In this document: one piece after another, positions 19,359 to 27,934 of the stretch | Numbering within the stretch: position 1 is the stretch's first letter | Layout of the letters: each line of letters begins with the position of its first letter | Notes under the pieces: generated by a model | The model's database searches: none | Told to the model about the DNA's origin: nothing | The model's input: only the letters and a program-made list of their open reading frames with translations | NCBI RefSeq assembly: GCF_014649875.1 | Contig: NZ_BMTW01000009.1 | Location: 204,801-268,800 of the forward strand | Reading direction: 5' to 3' | Length of the DNA stretch: 64,000 nucleotides | Origin: Streptomyces rubiginosohelvolus | Lineage (GTDB): Bacteria; Actinomycetota; Actinomycetes; Streptomycetales; Streptomycetaceae | Made by a program: the position numbers and the translations under genes

Positions 19359-20570
19359 TCAGCGCAACGCGCTCATCCCCTGCCACTCGGTCCACGAGAG
19401 GTTCCACGCGCCGAAGCCGTTCCCGGGCGCGACCACGCCCTTGGTGTCCTTGCCGGTGATCTCGAACGGATCGCCCGGCCGCACCTGCCCGTAGAACCAG
19501 GCCGCGTCCGCGTCGCTCATACCGATGCACCCGGAACTCCGGTTGGCCCTGCCGAGATGGCGGGCGTTCCACGGGGCGGCGTGCGCGTACATGCCCGACC
19601 AGGTCAACCGCATGGAGTGGTCGACCATCTTGTCGTAGGCGTCGGCGAGGCCCACGGTCTCGGAGTTCATGTTGATCGTGCCCTCCTTGGCCATGAGCAC
19701 GGCGGTCCCTCGCCAGGACCGCTTGTCGCCGCCGGGCGTGCCGCCGGAGACCGGGATCCGGCGGACCGTCTCGCCGTTGCGGACGAGGGCGAGTCGGTGG
19801 CGGTCGAGGTCGACCTCGACGACCTGCCGGTCGCCGATGGTGAAGGCCGTCGTGTAGTCGCGGACGAACCAGCCGCCGTCCGCGCCCGAGTCGGTGCCGT
19901 TCAGCTCGGCCTTCAGCGTGACCTCGGTCCCCGGCTTCCAGTACGTCCTGGGCCGCCAGTCCACCCGGTCCCGGCCCGACCAGTCGCGCATCCAGCCCCA
20001 GGAGCCCTCGGTGTCGTTGGAGGTGGTGACCTTGAGCTGCTTCTCGACCTCGGCCCGGTTCTTGACCGGGTGGTCGAAGACCAGGGAGATGGGCTGGGCG
20101 ACGCCGACGGTGGTGCCGGTGCCCGGTCGCCAGTCGACCTTGTTGACCTTGCCCGCCTGCGCCGTGGTGAAGCCGGCCCGGGCGGTCCGGGCCGTTCCGC
20201 CCGCGCTCCTGGTCGCGGCCGTCACCTCGTACGCCGTACCGGGTACGGCCTTGCGGTCGGAGACCCAGGACCGGCCGTCGGCGGCGGCCTTTCCGGCGAG
20301 CCGGTGGCCGTCGGCGGCGGTGACGGTCACCGAGGTGAGGCGGCCGCCCGAGACCGCGACCCGTACGGGCTCACCGGCCGGGACCTGCTTGCCCGTCGGT
20401 GTGACGGAGACCGTGACGGGCCGGTCGTCGGGGCTCGGTGTCGCCTCGGCGGCCGGGGTGCCGGAAGAAGCGCTCGACGAGCAGGCGGCGAGCGGTGCCA
20501 CGAGGGCGGCGACCACGGCGGCGCGGACGCGGGCGTGGATGTGCACGGGTATGAGTGACGAGCGGGACAA
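19359..20570 (-). CDS. L,D-transpeptidase lipoprotein (YkuD family)
   Basis: 403 residues, with a TTG start at 20570 supported by GGAGG five bases upstream. A lipobox (APLAACSS) anchors it to the membrane. Two Ig-like domains (about 45-250) precede the YkuD catalytic domain, whose active-site segment reads HAAPWNARHLG then RSSGCIGM (catalytic Cys near residue 349). Such enzymes form 3-3 crosslinks in peptidoglycan between meso-DAP residues. It is transcribed divergently from the FemX/MurJ envelope operon and shares a 218-base upstream region with it, suggesting joint control. Confidence 0.93.
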   Translation of the reverse strand: MSRSSLIPVHIHARVRAAVVAALVAPLAACSSSASSGTPAAEATPSPDDRPVTVSVTPTGKQVPAGEPVRVAVSGGRLTSVTVTAADGHRLAGKAAADGRSWVSDRKAVPGTAYEVTAATRSAGGTARTARAGFTTAQAGKVNKVDWRPGTGTTVGVAQPISLVFDHPVKNRAEVEKQLKVTTSNDTEGSWGWMRDWSGRDRVDWRPRTYWKPGTEVTLKAELNGTDSGADGGWFVRDYTTAFTIGDRQVVEVDLDRHRLALVRNGETVRRIPVSGGTPGGDKRSWRGTAVLMAKEGTINMNSETVGLADAYDKMVDHSMRLTWSGMYAHAAPWNARHLGRANRSSGCIGMSDADAAWFYGQVRPGDPFEITGKDTKGVVAPGNGFGAWNLSWTEWQGMSALR

Positions 20571-20788
20571 CAGGACCTCCGGGAGAGCCGCGAGAGAGCC
20601 GGACGAGTCGGCGATGCTGCGACTGTAGAGGCGGAAAACCCCAGTTCAGACGCCGTGGGGCGATGTGACGGCGACTGGTGAGGAACGGTCATGGTCCGGT
20701 CACATTCGCCGCTCGGAGCGGTCATGAAGCGCTGTGAGCATCCTCGGTGTCCCCGCGGCCGGTCCCGGGGAGAAGGAGAGGCCAGACC

Positions 20789-21991
20789 GTGTCAGCGCTG
20801 CTCGTGCCGTCGTCGTCCAGCCCCGTGCGCCGCGCACGGAACCAGGGCTCGGCCCTGGGCACCATCACCCCGGAGACCTACCGCGCCTTCCTCGCGTCCC
20901 CGGAAGGCCGGGCCCTCGGCCCCGGCTTCCTCCAATGCCCGTCCTGGGCCGACGTCAAGGAGGGCTGGCGCGCCCACCTGATCGGCTGGGGGCCCGATCC
21001 GCAGGCGGGCGCGCTGACGGGCGCGGCCTTGGTGCTGCTGCGTCAATTCCCCGGTACGCGCAAGTACTTCGCCTACCTCCCCGAAGGGCCCGTCGCGGAC
21101 TGGAGCGACCCCGACGTCGACGCATGGCTCGATCCGCTCCTGGAGCACCTACGCCGTGCGGGGGCCTTCGCCGTGCGCATCGGCCCGTCGCCCGCCTACC
21201 GGCGCTGGGACGCCGCCCGGCTCAAGCCGCTCGCCGGCCCCGGCCGCCGCATCGGTGACGTCCTGGCCAGCGAGGTCGACCCCCTCGGCTCCGCCGTCGC
21301 CGACCGGCTGCGGGTCAGGGGCTGGCGGCGCTGCGGTGGCGACGGGACGGGCCAGGGCGGGGACGCCCAGCCGCGCCACGTCTTCCAGGTACCGCTCGCC
21401 GGACGCACCCCGGACGACCTGTGGGCCGGGCTCAACCAGGAGTGGCGCCGGAACGTGCGCCGGGCCCGGAAGGAGGGTGTGGAGGTGGTGGTCGGCAGTG
21501 CGGCGGACCTGCCCGAGTTCAGCCGTCTGCTCACCCTCACCGAGCGTCGCGACGGATTCCGTCTCGGCCGCTCACTCGCGTACTACGAGCGTCAGTACGC
21601 CGCTCTCAACGCCGAGGAACCGGGCCGCATGAAGCTGTACCTCGCCCGGCACCGGGGCGAGATCCTGGCCGCACACACGATGATCACCGTGGGCCGCCGG
21701 ACCTGGTACCAGACCGGCGCGTCGGCCGACCACCGCCGCGAGGTCCGGCCCTCCAACGCCCTTCAGTGGCGGATGCTGCTGGACGCCCACGCGACCGGGG
21801 CGGACGTCTACGACATGCGCGGGGTACCCTCCACTCTCGATCCGGAAGAACGTGCGTACGGATTGCTGCGGTGGAAGCTCGGCACCGGTGGTCAGGTCGT
21901 CGAGACGTTGGGGGAATGGGAGAGGCCAGTGGGCGGCAGCGCCAACCATGCGCTTCACCGTGCCTTCCAGGCGTACCTGAACCGCCGATGA
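20789..21991 (+). CDS. FemX/FemAB-family peptidyltransferase
   Basis: 400 residues, GTG start at 20789 with GGAGAGG upstream. It shows two GNAT-like halves and the motif WAGLNQEWRRNVRRARKEG near the centre, with YDMRGVPSTLDPEE and LRWKLGTGG in the second half, typical of Fem transferases. These add amino acids from aminoacyl-tRNA to the peptidoglycan stem peptide; in Streptomyces FemX adds the glycine bridge to lipid II. The gene overlaps the MurJ-like gene by four bases (ATGA). Which residue is added cannot be told from the sequence. Confidence 0.88.
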   Translation: MSALLVPSSSSPVRRARNQGSALGTITPETYRAFLASPEGRALGPGFLQCPSWADVKEGWRAHLIGWGPDPQAGALTGAALVLLRQFPGTRKYFAYLPEGPVADWSDPDVDAWLDPLLEHLRRAGAFAVRIGPSPAYRRWDAARLKPLAGPGRRIGDVLASEVDPLGSAVADRLRVRGWRRCGGDGTGQGGDAQPRHVFQVPLAGRTPDDLWAGLNQEWRRNVRRARKEGVEVVVGSAADLPEFSRLLTLTERRDGFRLGRSLAYYERQYAALNAEEPGRMKLYLARHRGEILAAHTMITVGRRTWYQTGASADHRREVRPSNALQWRMLLDAHATGADVYDMRGVPSTLDPEERAYGLLRWKLGTGGQVVETLGEWERPVGGSANHALHRAFQAYLNRR

Positions 21992-23637
21992 AGCAGACGT
22001 CACCGACGACGCGCACCGACCGCGCCGCCGTGGTCCCGCCGGATGCGAAGGCGGCGGTCACCGCTCCGCGCGGCAGTGCGGTCATGGCCGCCGGATCCGT
22101 CGTCGCCCGCGCCACCGGCTTCGCCCGGTCCGCCGTGGTCGCGGCGGCCCTGGGCACCATCGGGCCGGCCGCCGACGGTTATGCGGTCGGCAACGCCCTG
22201 CCCACCATCGTCTACATGCTGCTGCTGGGCGGTGCGCTGAACGCCGTCTTCGTCCCGGAGCTGGTGCGGGCCGCGAAGGAGCACCCCGACAAGGGGGTCG
22301 CGTACACCGACCGGCTCGTCACCGTCTGCGTCGTCGCGCTGCTGGTCATCACCGCGGCCGCGGTGTGGGCGGCCCCCGCCATCGTCGACGTGTACACCGA
22401 CTACACCGGACAGCAGGCGGCGATGACCGCCGCGCTGGCCCGCTACTGCCTGCCCCAGATCTTCTTCCTGGGACTCTTCACACTGCTCGGCCAAGTCCTC
22501 AACGCCCGGGGCCGGTTCGGCGCGATGATGTGGACCCCGGTCCTGAACAACGTCGTCGTCATCGCCGTCTTCGGCCTCTACCTCGCCCTGTCCCTGGGGG
22601 GCGGGGACACCCTCACACCGACCGGGACCGCCCTGCTCGGCTGGGGCACGACCGCCGGTATCGCCGTCCAGACGCTCGCCCTCGTGCCGGCCCTGCGCGC
22701 CACCCGCTTCCGCTGGCGGCCCCGCTTCGACTGGCGCGGCAGCGGCCTGACCCGGCCCCTGCGGGCGGCCGGCTGGCTGGTGCTGCTGGTCCTCGCCAAC
22801 CAGGCCGCCTACTGGGTCACCACCCGGCTCGCCACGAGCGCCGGTCTGGACGGCGGACCGGGGTTCGGCGCCTACAACAACGCCTACGTCCTGTGGGTCG
22901 TACCGCACGGCATCATCACCGTGTCCGTGGTGACGGCGCTCCTGCCGGGGATGAGCGCTGCGGCGGCCGACGGGGACCTCGCCGGTGTGCGGCGCGATGT
23001 CTCCCACGCCCTGCGGGTCTGCGCCGCCGCCGTCGTACCCGCCGCCTGCGTACTGCTCGCCCTCGCCGAGCCGGTGACGGCTCTCGTCTTCGGGTACGGG
23101 AGGGCCAGTGCCGCCGACACGGCCGCCCTGGCGGGAATCCTGATGGCCTTCGCACCGGGGCTGATCGCCCTGTCCGGCCAGTACGTCCTGTCCCGCGCCT
23201 TCTACGCGCTCTCCGACACCCGTACGCCGTTCCTGCTCAACCTGGTGATCGTCGCGCTCAACGCGGGCCTGTCCCTGGCCGCCGCGCACCTGCTGCCGGC
23301 CCGGTGGACCGTCACGGGCATGGCAGCGGCCTACTCGCTGGCCCTGTGCGCGGGCTGGGCGCTGACCGGCAGGGTGCTGTGCCGCAGGCTCGACGTCGTA
23401 CAGCCCTTCCGGTCGTCCCCCGTGGCCGCCCACGCACGCCTGCTGCTCGCCGCCGTCCCCGCCGTCGTGTTCGGCCACCTCGCGGCCGTCGGCGCGGCAC
23501 CGGCGGGCGCCCTGGCCGCCACCCTCGCCGGCGCGGCCGCCGTCGGCCTCACCTTCGCCCTGCTCGCCCGTCCGCTGCGACTCGCCGAACTGAACGCGCT
23601 GCTCCTGCGTGTACGCAGTCGGCGGGCCCGGACCTGA
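21988..23637 (+). CDS. murJ: MurJ/MviN-family lipid II flippase
   Basis: 549 residues with about 13-14 hydrophobic segments. The MOP-superfamily signatures RATGFARSAVVAAALG, GGALNAVFVPEL and the segment NALFGxN-like region (QIFFLGLFTLLGQVLNARGRF, in parts) match MurJ. It would flip lipid-linked peptidoglycan precursor across the cytoplasmic membrane. Start ATG overlaps the FemX stop. It lacks the long cytoplasmic N-terminal region and C-terminal pseudokinase of some actinobacterial MurJ proteins, so it may be a second, specialised copy. It is followed 30 bases later by a two-component system. Confidence 0.87.
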   Translation: MKQTSPTTRTDRAAVVPPDAKAAVTAPRGSAVMAAGSVVARATGFARSAVVAAALGTIGPAADGYAVGNALPTIVYMLLLGGALNAVFVPELVRAAKEHPDKGVAYTDRLVTVCVVALLVITAAAVWAAPAIVDVYTDYTGQQAAMTAALARYCLPQIFFLGLFTLLGQVLNARGRFGAMMWTPVLNNVVVIAVFGLYLALSLGGGDTLTPTGTALLGWGTTAGIAVQTLALVPALRATRFRWRPRFDWRGSGLTRPLRAAGWLVLLVLANQAAYWVTTRLATSAGLDGGPGFGAYNNAYVLWVVPHGIITVSVVTALLPGMSAAAADGDLAGVRRDVSHALRVCAAAVVPAACVLLALAEPVTALVFGYGRASAADTAALAGILMAFAPGLIALSGQYVLSRAFYALSDTRTPFLLNLVIVALNAGLSLAAAHLLPARWTVTGMAAAYSLALCAGWALTGRVLCRRLDVVQPFRSSPVAAHARLLLAAVPAVVFGHLAAVGAAPAGALAATLAGAAAVGLTFALLARPLRLAELNALLLRVRSRRART

Positions 23638-23667
23638 CCCGCCACCACCACCGAGGGAGAACAGCCG

Positions 23668-24351
23668 ATGTCCCGCGTGCTCCTCGTCGAGGACGACCCC
23701 TTCGTACGTGAGGGGGTCCAACTCGGTCTGCGCCGACGCGGCCACGACGTACGAGCAGCCGGAACCGGCGAGGACGGACTCGCCGCGCTGGCCGAGTTCC
23801 GCCCCGATCTGCTGCTGCTGGACCTGATGCTGCCCGGCATGACCGGCGTACAGGTCTGCCGGCGGATCCGGGAGCACAGCCAGTTGCCGATCATCATGCT
23901 CACCGCGCGCGGCGACGACTTCGACGTGGTCATCGGCCTGGAGGCCGGTGCCGACGACTACATCGTCAAGCCCGCCCGGCCCGAGGTGATCGACGCCCGG
24001 ATCCGGGCGGTGCTGCGCCGCATGGACGACGGCGCGACGGGCCGCCCGGCCATCGAGGTCTACGGCGACCTCACCATCGACCGGGTCGGGCTGACGGTGT
24101 CCAAGGCCGGCAGGCCCCTGACGCTCGCTCCCTCGGAGCTCAGGCTGCTGCTGCACCTGTCCGCCGCTCCCGAGCAGGTGTTCAGCAGGCAGCAGCTCCT
24201 GGAGAACGTCTGGGAGCACACCTTCCACGCCGACGGCCGGCTGGTCGACGCCTGCGTCGCCCGGCTGCGCGGCAAGATCGAGGACGAGGTCGGCCACCCG
24301 CGGTACGTCCAGACCCTGCGGGGCTTCGGCTACCGCTTCGGCCCGCTGTGA
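23668..24351 (+). CDS. OmpR-family response regulator (CseB/AfsQ1-like)
   Basis: 227 residues. Receiver with VEDDPF, LLLLDLMLPG (phospho-Asp near 53), IMLTARG and DDYIVKP, and a winged helix with LAPSELRLLLHL, DGRLVDACVARLRGK and RGFGYRFG. The overall sequence is closest in flavour to Streptomyces AfsQ1/CseB regulators. It sits in the envelope operon after the flippase and shares a GTGA overlap with the kinase gene. Probable role: adjust envelope genes to a surface signal. Confidence 0.9.
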   Translation: MSRVLLVEDDPFVREGVQLGLRRRGHDVRAAGTGEDGLAALAEFRPDLLLLDLMLPGMTGVQVCRRIREHSQLPIIMLTARGDDFDVVIGLEAGADDYIVKPARPEVIDARIRAVLRRMDDGATGRPAIEVYGDLTIDRVGLTVSKAGRPLTLAPSELRLLLHLSAAPEQVFSRQQLLENVWEHTFHADGRLVDACVARLRGKIEDEVGHPRYVQTLRGFGYRFGPL

Positions 24352-25892
24352 TCACCGTCCCCCGCCCCGGCCGCCCGCGCGACGGCGGAAACGAGGGAGC
24401 GGACGGCGCGGGGCCGGCCGCACCCACCCGTAGGCGTTCGCGGGTCAGGGCGTTCGGTCTGCGTACCCGGATGCTGGCCGCGTTCCTTCTGGTCGCCGCG
24501 GTCAGTGCCGGCACGACGTCCGCCCTGACCTACCGCGAGGCCCGCAACGCGCTGCTGAAAACAGCCCAGGACATGGCCGTCTCGACCTTCCGCGACCAGG
24601 TCGAGCGGACGGGCTGGCGGCTGCCCGTCGAGGAGGAGGGGATCGAGGAGATCCTGCGCGACCTCGCCCGCACGGGCAAGCCGCGCCCCTGGGTGGTGTT
24701 CGCCGAATACGGTTCGATCCGCGCGTCCTCCGGCGAGAACCCGGTCTCCTCCGTCATCACCCCCGAACTGCGCCGGGCGGCGACGGCCGACCGGTACGGC
24801 AGCTTCGAGCGGGTGGTCAAGGACGGCGTCCCCTATCTGACCATCGGCATGCCCACGGTCTTCAAGACCGGCCCCGACAGCACGCTTCCCACCGGGCTCG
24901 TCCTGTACGCGGTCATGCGGATGACCGACGAGCAGATCAACGTGGACGCCCTCCTCATCGCCGCCCGGAACGGCGCCCTGCCCGGCCTCGCGGTCGCGCT
25001 CGTCCCCGCCCTGCTCGCGGCGCGCAGCGTGCTGCGTCCGGTTCGGGAGCTGCGCCGTGCGGCCCGGAGCATGGGCAGCGGCAGACTCGACACCCGTATC
25101 CCGGTACGCGGCAGGGACGAACTGGCCGACCTGGCCGACACGTTCAACGAGTCGGCGGGCCAACTGGAGCGTTCCGTCGGTGAGCTGCGCGATGCCGAGG
25201 CGCGTGCGCGCCGCTTCGCCTCCGACGTCTCGCACGAACTGCGCACTCCTCTCGCCGGGATGCTCGCCGTCACCGAGGTCCTCGACGAGGACGCGGACCG
25301 GCTGGACGCCGACACCGCCCAGGCGGTCCGGCTGGTCAGCGCGGAGACGGGAAAGCTGGCCGTGCTCGTCGAGGACCTGATGGAGATCTCCCGCTTCGAC
25401 GCCCGCGCGGCCGAGCTGAACTCCGACGAGATCGACGTCGCCGAGGCCATCCGCAAGACCCTCCAGGCCCGGCACTGGGCGGACGACGACCGGATCCGCA
25501 CCGAACTCCCTCCGGACATCCGGGCCCGGCTCGACCCGCGCCGCTTCGACGTCGTGATCGCCAACCTCGTCGGGAACGCGCTGCGGCACGGCGGAGCGCC
25601 CGTCACCGTGCTCCTGCGCACCGAGGCGAGCTCCTCGGGGACGCTCGTGCTCGTCGTCGAGGTCGCGGACCGCGGCCCCGGCATCCCCGCCGCCGCGCTC
25701 CCGCACATCTTCGACCGCTTCTACAAGGCCGACGCGGCCCGTACGCGCTCGCCCGGCAGTGGCCTGGGCCTGGCGATCACCCTGGAGAACGTGAATCTGC
25801 ACGACGGCACGATCCGCGCCGGGAACCTGCCCGGCGGCGGTGCCGTCTTCACCGTCGAGATACCGCTCCGGGCCGAGGAGGCCGGCAGATGA
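24348..25892 (+). CDS. Sensor histidine kinase (CseC/AfsQ2-like)
   Basis: 514 residues from a GTG at 24348. Membrane helix about 42-62, extracytoplasmic sensor to about residue 200, second helix (LPGLAVALVPALLAAR), HAMP, H-box ASDVSHELRTPLAG (His near 295), then HATPase with NLVGNALRHGG, DRGPGIP and GSGLGLAI. It is coupled at both ends: GTGA with the regulator and ATGA with the lipoprotein gene. The lipoprotein downstream may modulate it, as CseA does for CseC, though the similarity is organisational rather than proven. Confidence 0.9.
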   Translation: MITVPRPGRPRDGGNEGADGAGPAAPTRRRSRVRAFGLRTRMLAAFLLVAAVSAGTTSALTYREARNALLKTAQDMAVSTFRDQVERTGWRLPVEEEGIEEILRDLARTGKPRPWVVFAEYGSIRASSGENPVSSVITPELRRAATADRYGSFERVVKDGVPYLTIGMPTVFKTGPDSTLPTGLVLYAVMRMTDEQINVDALLIAARNGALPGLAVALVPALLAARSVLRPVRELRRAARSMGSGRLDTRIPVRGRDELADLADTFNESAGQLERSVGELRDAEARARRFASDVSHELRTPLAGMLAVTEVLDEDADRLDADTAQAVRLVSAETGKLAVLVEDLMEISRFDARAAELNSDEIDVAEAIRKTLQARHWADDDRIRTELPPDIRARLDPRRFDVVIANLVGNALRHGGAPVTVLLRTEASSSGTLVLVVEVADRGPGIPAAALPHIFDRFYKADAARTRSPGSGLGLAITLENVNLHDGTIRAGNLPGGGAVFTVEIPLRAEEAGR

Positions 25893-26515
25893 GGCGTGGG
25901 GGGCGGCGCGGTGTCGCGAGGAGGCGTACGCGGTGGCGCGGCCTCGCCACGGCCGTCGTCGCCGCGGTCGGCGGTCCGCTGGTGGGCGGCTGCGGGATCC
26001 AGGACTCGGACGTCATCGAGGCGGGCGGCCCCGCGACGGTCGAGGCCTTCCTCAACCGTGACGCCGACATGCTGCTCTTCTTCCGTTCCCCGGACGGCGG
26101 GCTGAGTCCCGTGGTCCGGGAGGTCAGGCCCTCGGCCGGGTTCGGCGACGAGTACATCGAGCCGGGCGCCGTCGCCCGGGACCCCTCCGGGCCCGCGGGT
26201 CCCGCCCCCACGGAGAAGGTCGTCCTGGCGCTGCTCTCCGGCCCGGGCGAGGCGGACCGGGCCGCCGGTCTGACCACGGCGCTTCCCGCTGTCCGCGAGA
26301 AGGAAGCCGTGCAGGTGGAGGTCGCATCGGACGGCGGGATCACCGCCCGCCTGCCCCTCGCCGTGCAGGACCTGGACGCCACGGCCGTACGCCAGTTGAC
26401 CTGCACGATCGCCTACAACCAGGCCAAGGACGGCCGGGGGGTGGTGACGCTGAGGGGACAGGACGGGGCGCAGAGGTCCGGTTCCTGCGGACTCGCCCCG
26501 GGGGCGTCCGGCTGA
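25889..26515 (+). CDS. Lipoprotein with GerMN-like domain
   Basis: 208 residues. An Arg-rich N-terminus and hydrophobic segment end in the lipobox LVGGCGIQ (Cys near 35). The mature part has FLNRDADMLLFFRSPDG and PTEKVVLALLSGPGE, resembling a GerMN domain as found in LpqB-type lipoproteins that partner MtrAB-like two-component systems. Overlaps the kinase by four bases. Likely an extracytoplasmic modulator of that kinase. Domain call is tentative. Confidence 0.72.
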   Translation: MRRGGRRGVARRRTRWRGLATAVVAAVGGPLVGGCGIQDSDVIEAGGPATVEAFLNRDADMLLFFRSPDGGLSPVVREVRPSAGFGDEYIEPGAVARDPSGPAGPAPTEKVVLALLSGPGEADRAAGLTTALPAVREKEAVQVEVASDGGITARLPLAVQDLDATAVRQLTCTIAYNQAKDGRGVVTLRGQDGAQRSGSCGLAPGASG

Positions 26516-26538
26516 GGAACAGCTCCCCGGCCGGACGC
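26504..26538. terminator. Weak hairpin between convergent operons
   Basis: GCGTCCGGC and GCCGGACGC form a nine-bp stem with a long (17-base) loop; it overlaps the end of the lipoprotein gene. It would end transcription of the envelope operon before the oppositely oriented rbsD. Confidence 0.4.
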
Positions 26539-26567
26539 ACAGCCCCCGAGCGGCCTTCAAACCGGTG

Positions 26568-26957
26568 TCAGAAGAACACCCCGCACCGCAGCAGGACGTT
26601 CGCGTACGGCCGTGCCTCCCCCGTACGGACCACCAGGCGGGCCGTCGCCGTCAGCGCCTTCAGGTCGTCGTGCGGGACCGACTCCAGCCAGGGGAAGTGG
26701 GTGTCGAGAAGCGCCGCGGCCGCCGGGTTGGCGTCGCGGATCTCCTCGGCGGCCGTCGCGCCCTCGACGACCAGCTCGTCGAGCAGGCCGTCCAGTACCT
26801 CGGCGAACGACGGGGTACCGGCGCGGAAGGCCAGGTCGACGACGCGGGGGCCGGAAGGTATCGGCATGCCGGCGTCGCAGATCAGGACGGTGTCGCCGTG
26901 GCCGAGTTCGGCGATCGCGCCCGCCAGGTGGCGGTTGAGGATGCCCGACTTCTTCAC
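26568..26957 (-). CDS. rbsD: D-ribose pyranase
   Basis: 129 residues, the normal RbsD length. Conserved stretches are MKKSGILNRHLAGAIAELGH, the GHGD and CDAGMPIP motifs and the terminal RTGEARPYANVLLRCGVFF. RbsD interconverts the pyranose and furanose forms of ribose, supplying the furanose to ribokinase. It is last in the ribose operon; its GTG start overlaps the rbsK stop (GTGA). Confidence 0.95.
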   Translation of the reverse strand: MKKSGILNRHLAGAIAELGHGDTVLICDAGMPIPSGPRVVDLAFRAGTPSFAEVLDGLLDELVVEGATAAEEIRDANPAAAALLDTHFPWLESVPHDDLKALTATARLVVRTGEARPYANVLLRCGVFF

Positions 26958-27877
26958 AGCGCGTCGACCTCCTCCAGCGTCGGGAACGATTCCTGCGCCC
27001 CTCGTGCCGTGACCGCCGCCGCGCCCACCCGCACGGCGAAGGCCGCCGCCTCCCGCAGATCGTCGCCCCGGCCAAGACGCCAGGCCAGGGCCGCCGTGAA
27101 CGCGTCCCCGGCGCCGGTCGTGTCGACGGCCTCGACCTTCGGGCTGACGAGGTGGTCCAGGGAACCCGTACGGCTGTCCGCGACCAGGGCCCCGGCGGCG
27201 CCCAGGGTGATGACGACCGAGCGCGGGCCGAGCGCGAGGAGCGCCGGGGCCCAGGCGTGCGGCCCCTCCCCCGCGTCCTCGCCCAGGATGTACCGCGCCT
27301 CGTGCTCGTTGACCACCAGCGGATCGCAGGCGGCGAGCACCTCCTCGGGGAGCGGGGCGGGCGGCGACGGGTTGAGGACGAGCCGGGTGTCCGGCCCCCG
27401 GCCGCGTACCGTCTCGGCCACCGTGTCGAGCGGGATCTCCAGCTGTACGGAGATGACCCGGGCGGCGGCCAGCAGCGGGGCCGCCGCCCGGACGTCCTCG
27501 GGCGTGAGGCGTCCGTTGGCCCCCGGGGAGACCACGATGCTGTTGTCGCCCGAGGGGTCGACGGTGATCAGCGCGACACCGGTGGGGGCCCCGCCGACCA
27601 GGACGCCGTCCGTGTCCACGCCCGCCGCGCGCTGGGAATCCAGCAGCAGGCGCCCATGGTCGTCGTCGCCGACCCGGGCGAGCAGGGCCGTTCTGGCGCC
27701 GAGGCGGGCGGCGGCCAGCGACTGGTTGGCGCCCTTGCCGCCGGGGTGGACGGCCAGGTCGGAGCCGAGGACCGTCTCGCCGGGGGCGGGGCGCCGCTCG
27801 ACGCCGATCACCAGGTCGGCGTTGGCCGACCCGACGACCAGCAGGTCGTACCGGTCGTCGGGGGCGTTGTCGTGCAT
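26954..27877 (-). CDS. rbsK: Ribokinase (PfkB family)
   Basis: 307 residues. PfkB signatures are present: HPGGKGANQSLAAARLGA near residue 44 and the ATP/catalytic loop DTTGAGDAFTAAL (catalytic Asp near residue 257), with SPGANGRLT between. It phosphorylates ribose to ribose-5-phosphate using ATP. The ATG has AGGA upstream. It lies 57 bases after the transporter gene and overlaps rbsD. Confidence 0.95.
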   Translation of the reverse strand: MHDNAPDDRYDLLVVGSANADLVIGVERRPAPGETVLGSDLAVHPGGKGANQSLAAARLGARTALLARVGDDDHGRLLLDSQRAAGVDTDGVLVGGAPTGVALITVDPSGDNSIVVSPGANGRLTPEDVRAAAPLLAAARVISVQLEIPLDTVAETVRGRGPDTRLVLNPSPPAPLPEEVLAACDPLVVNEHEARYILGEDAGEGPHAWAPALLALGPRSVVITLGAAGALVADSRTGSLDHLVSPKVEAVDTTGAGDAFTAALAWRLGRGDDLREAAAFAVRVGAAAVTARGAQESFPTLEEVDAL

Positions 27878-27934
27878 GGGCGTGCTTCCTGCTTTCGTCG
27901 GTCCGGGTTCGGCAGTCCGGTGTGCGGGGCGGGT

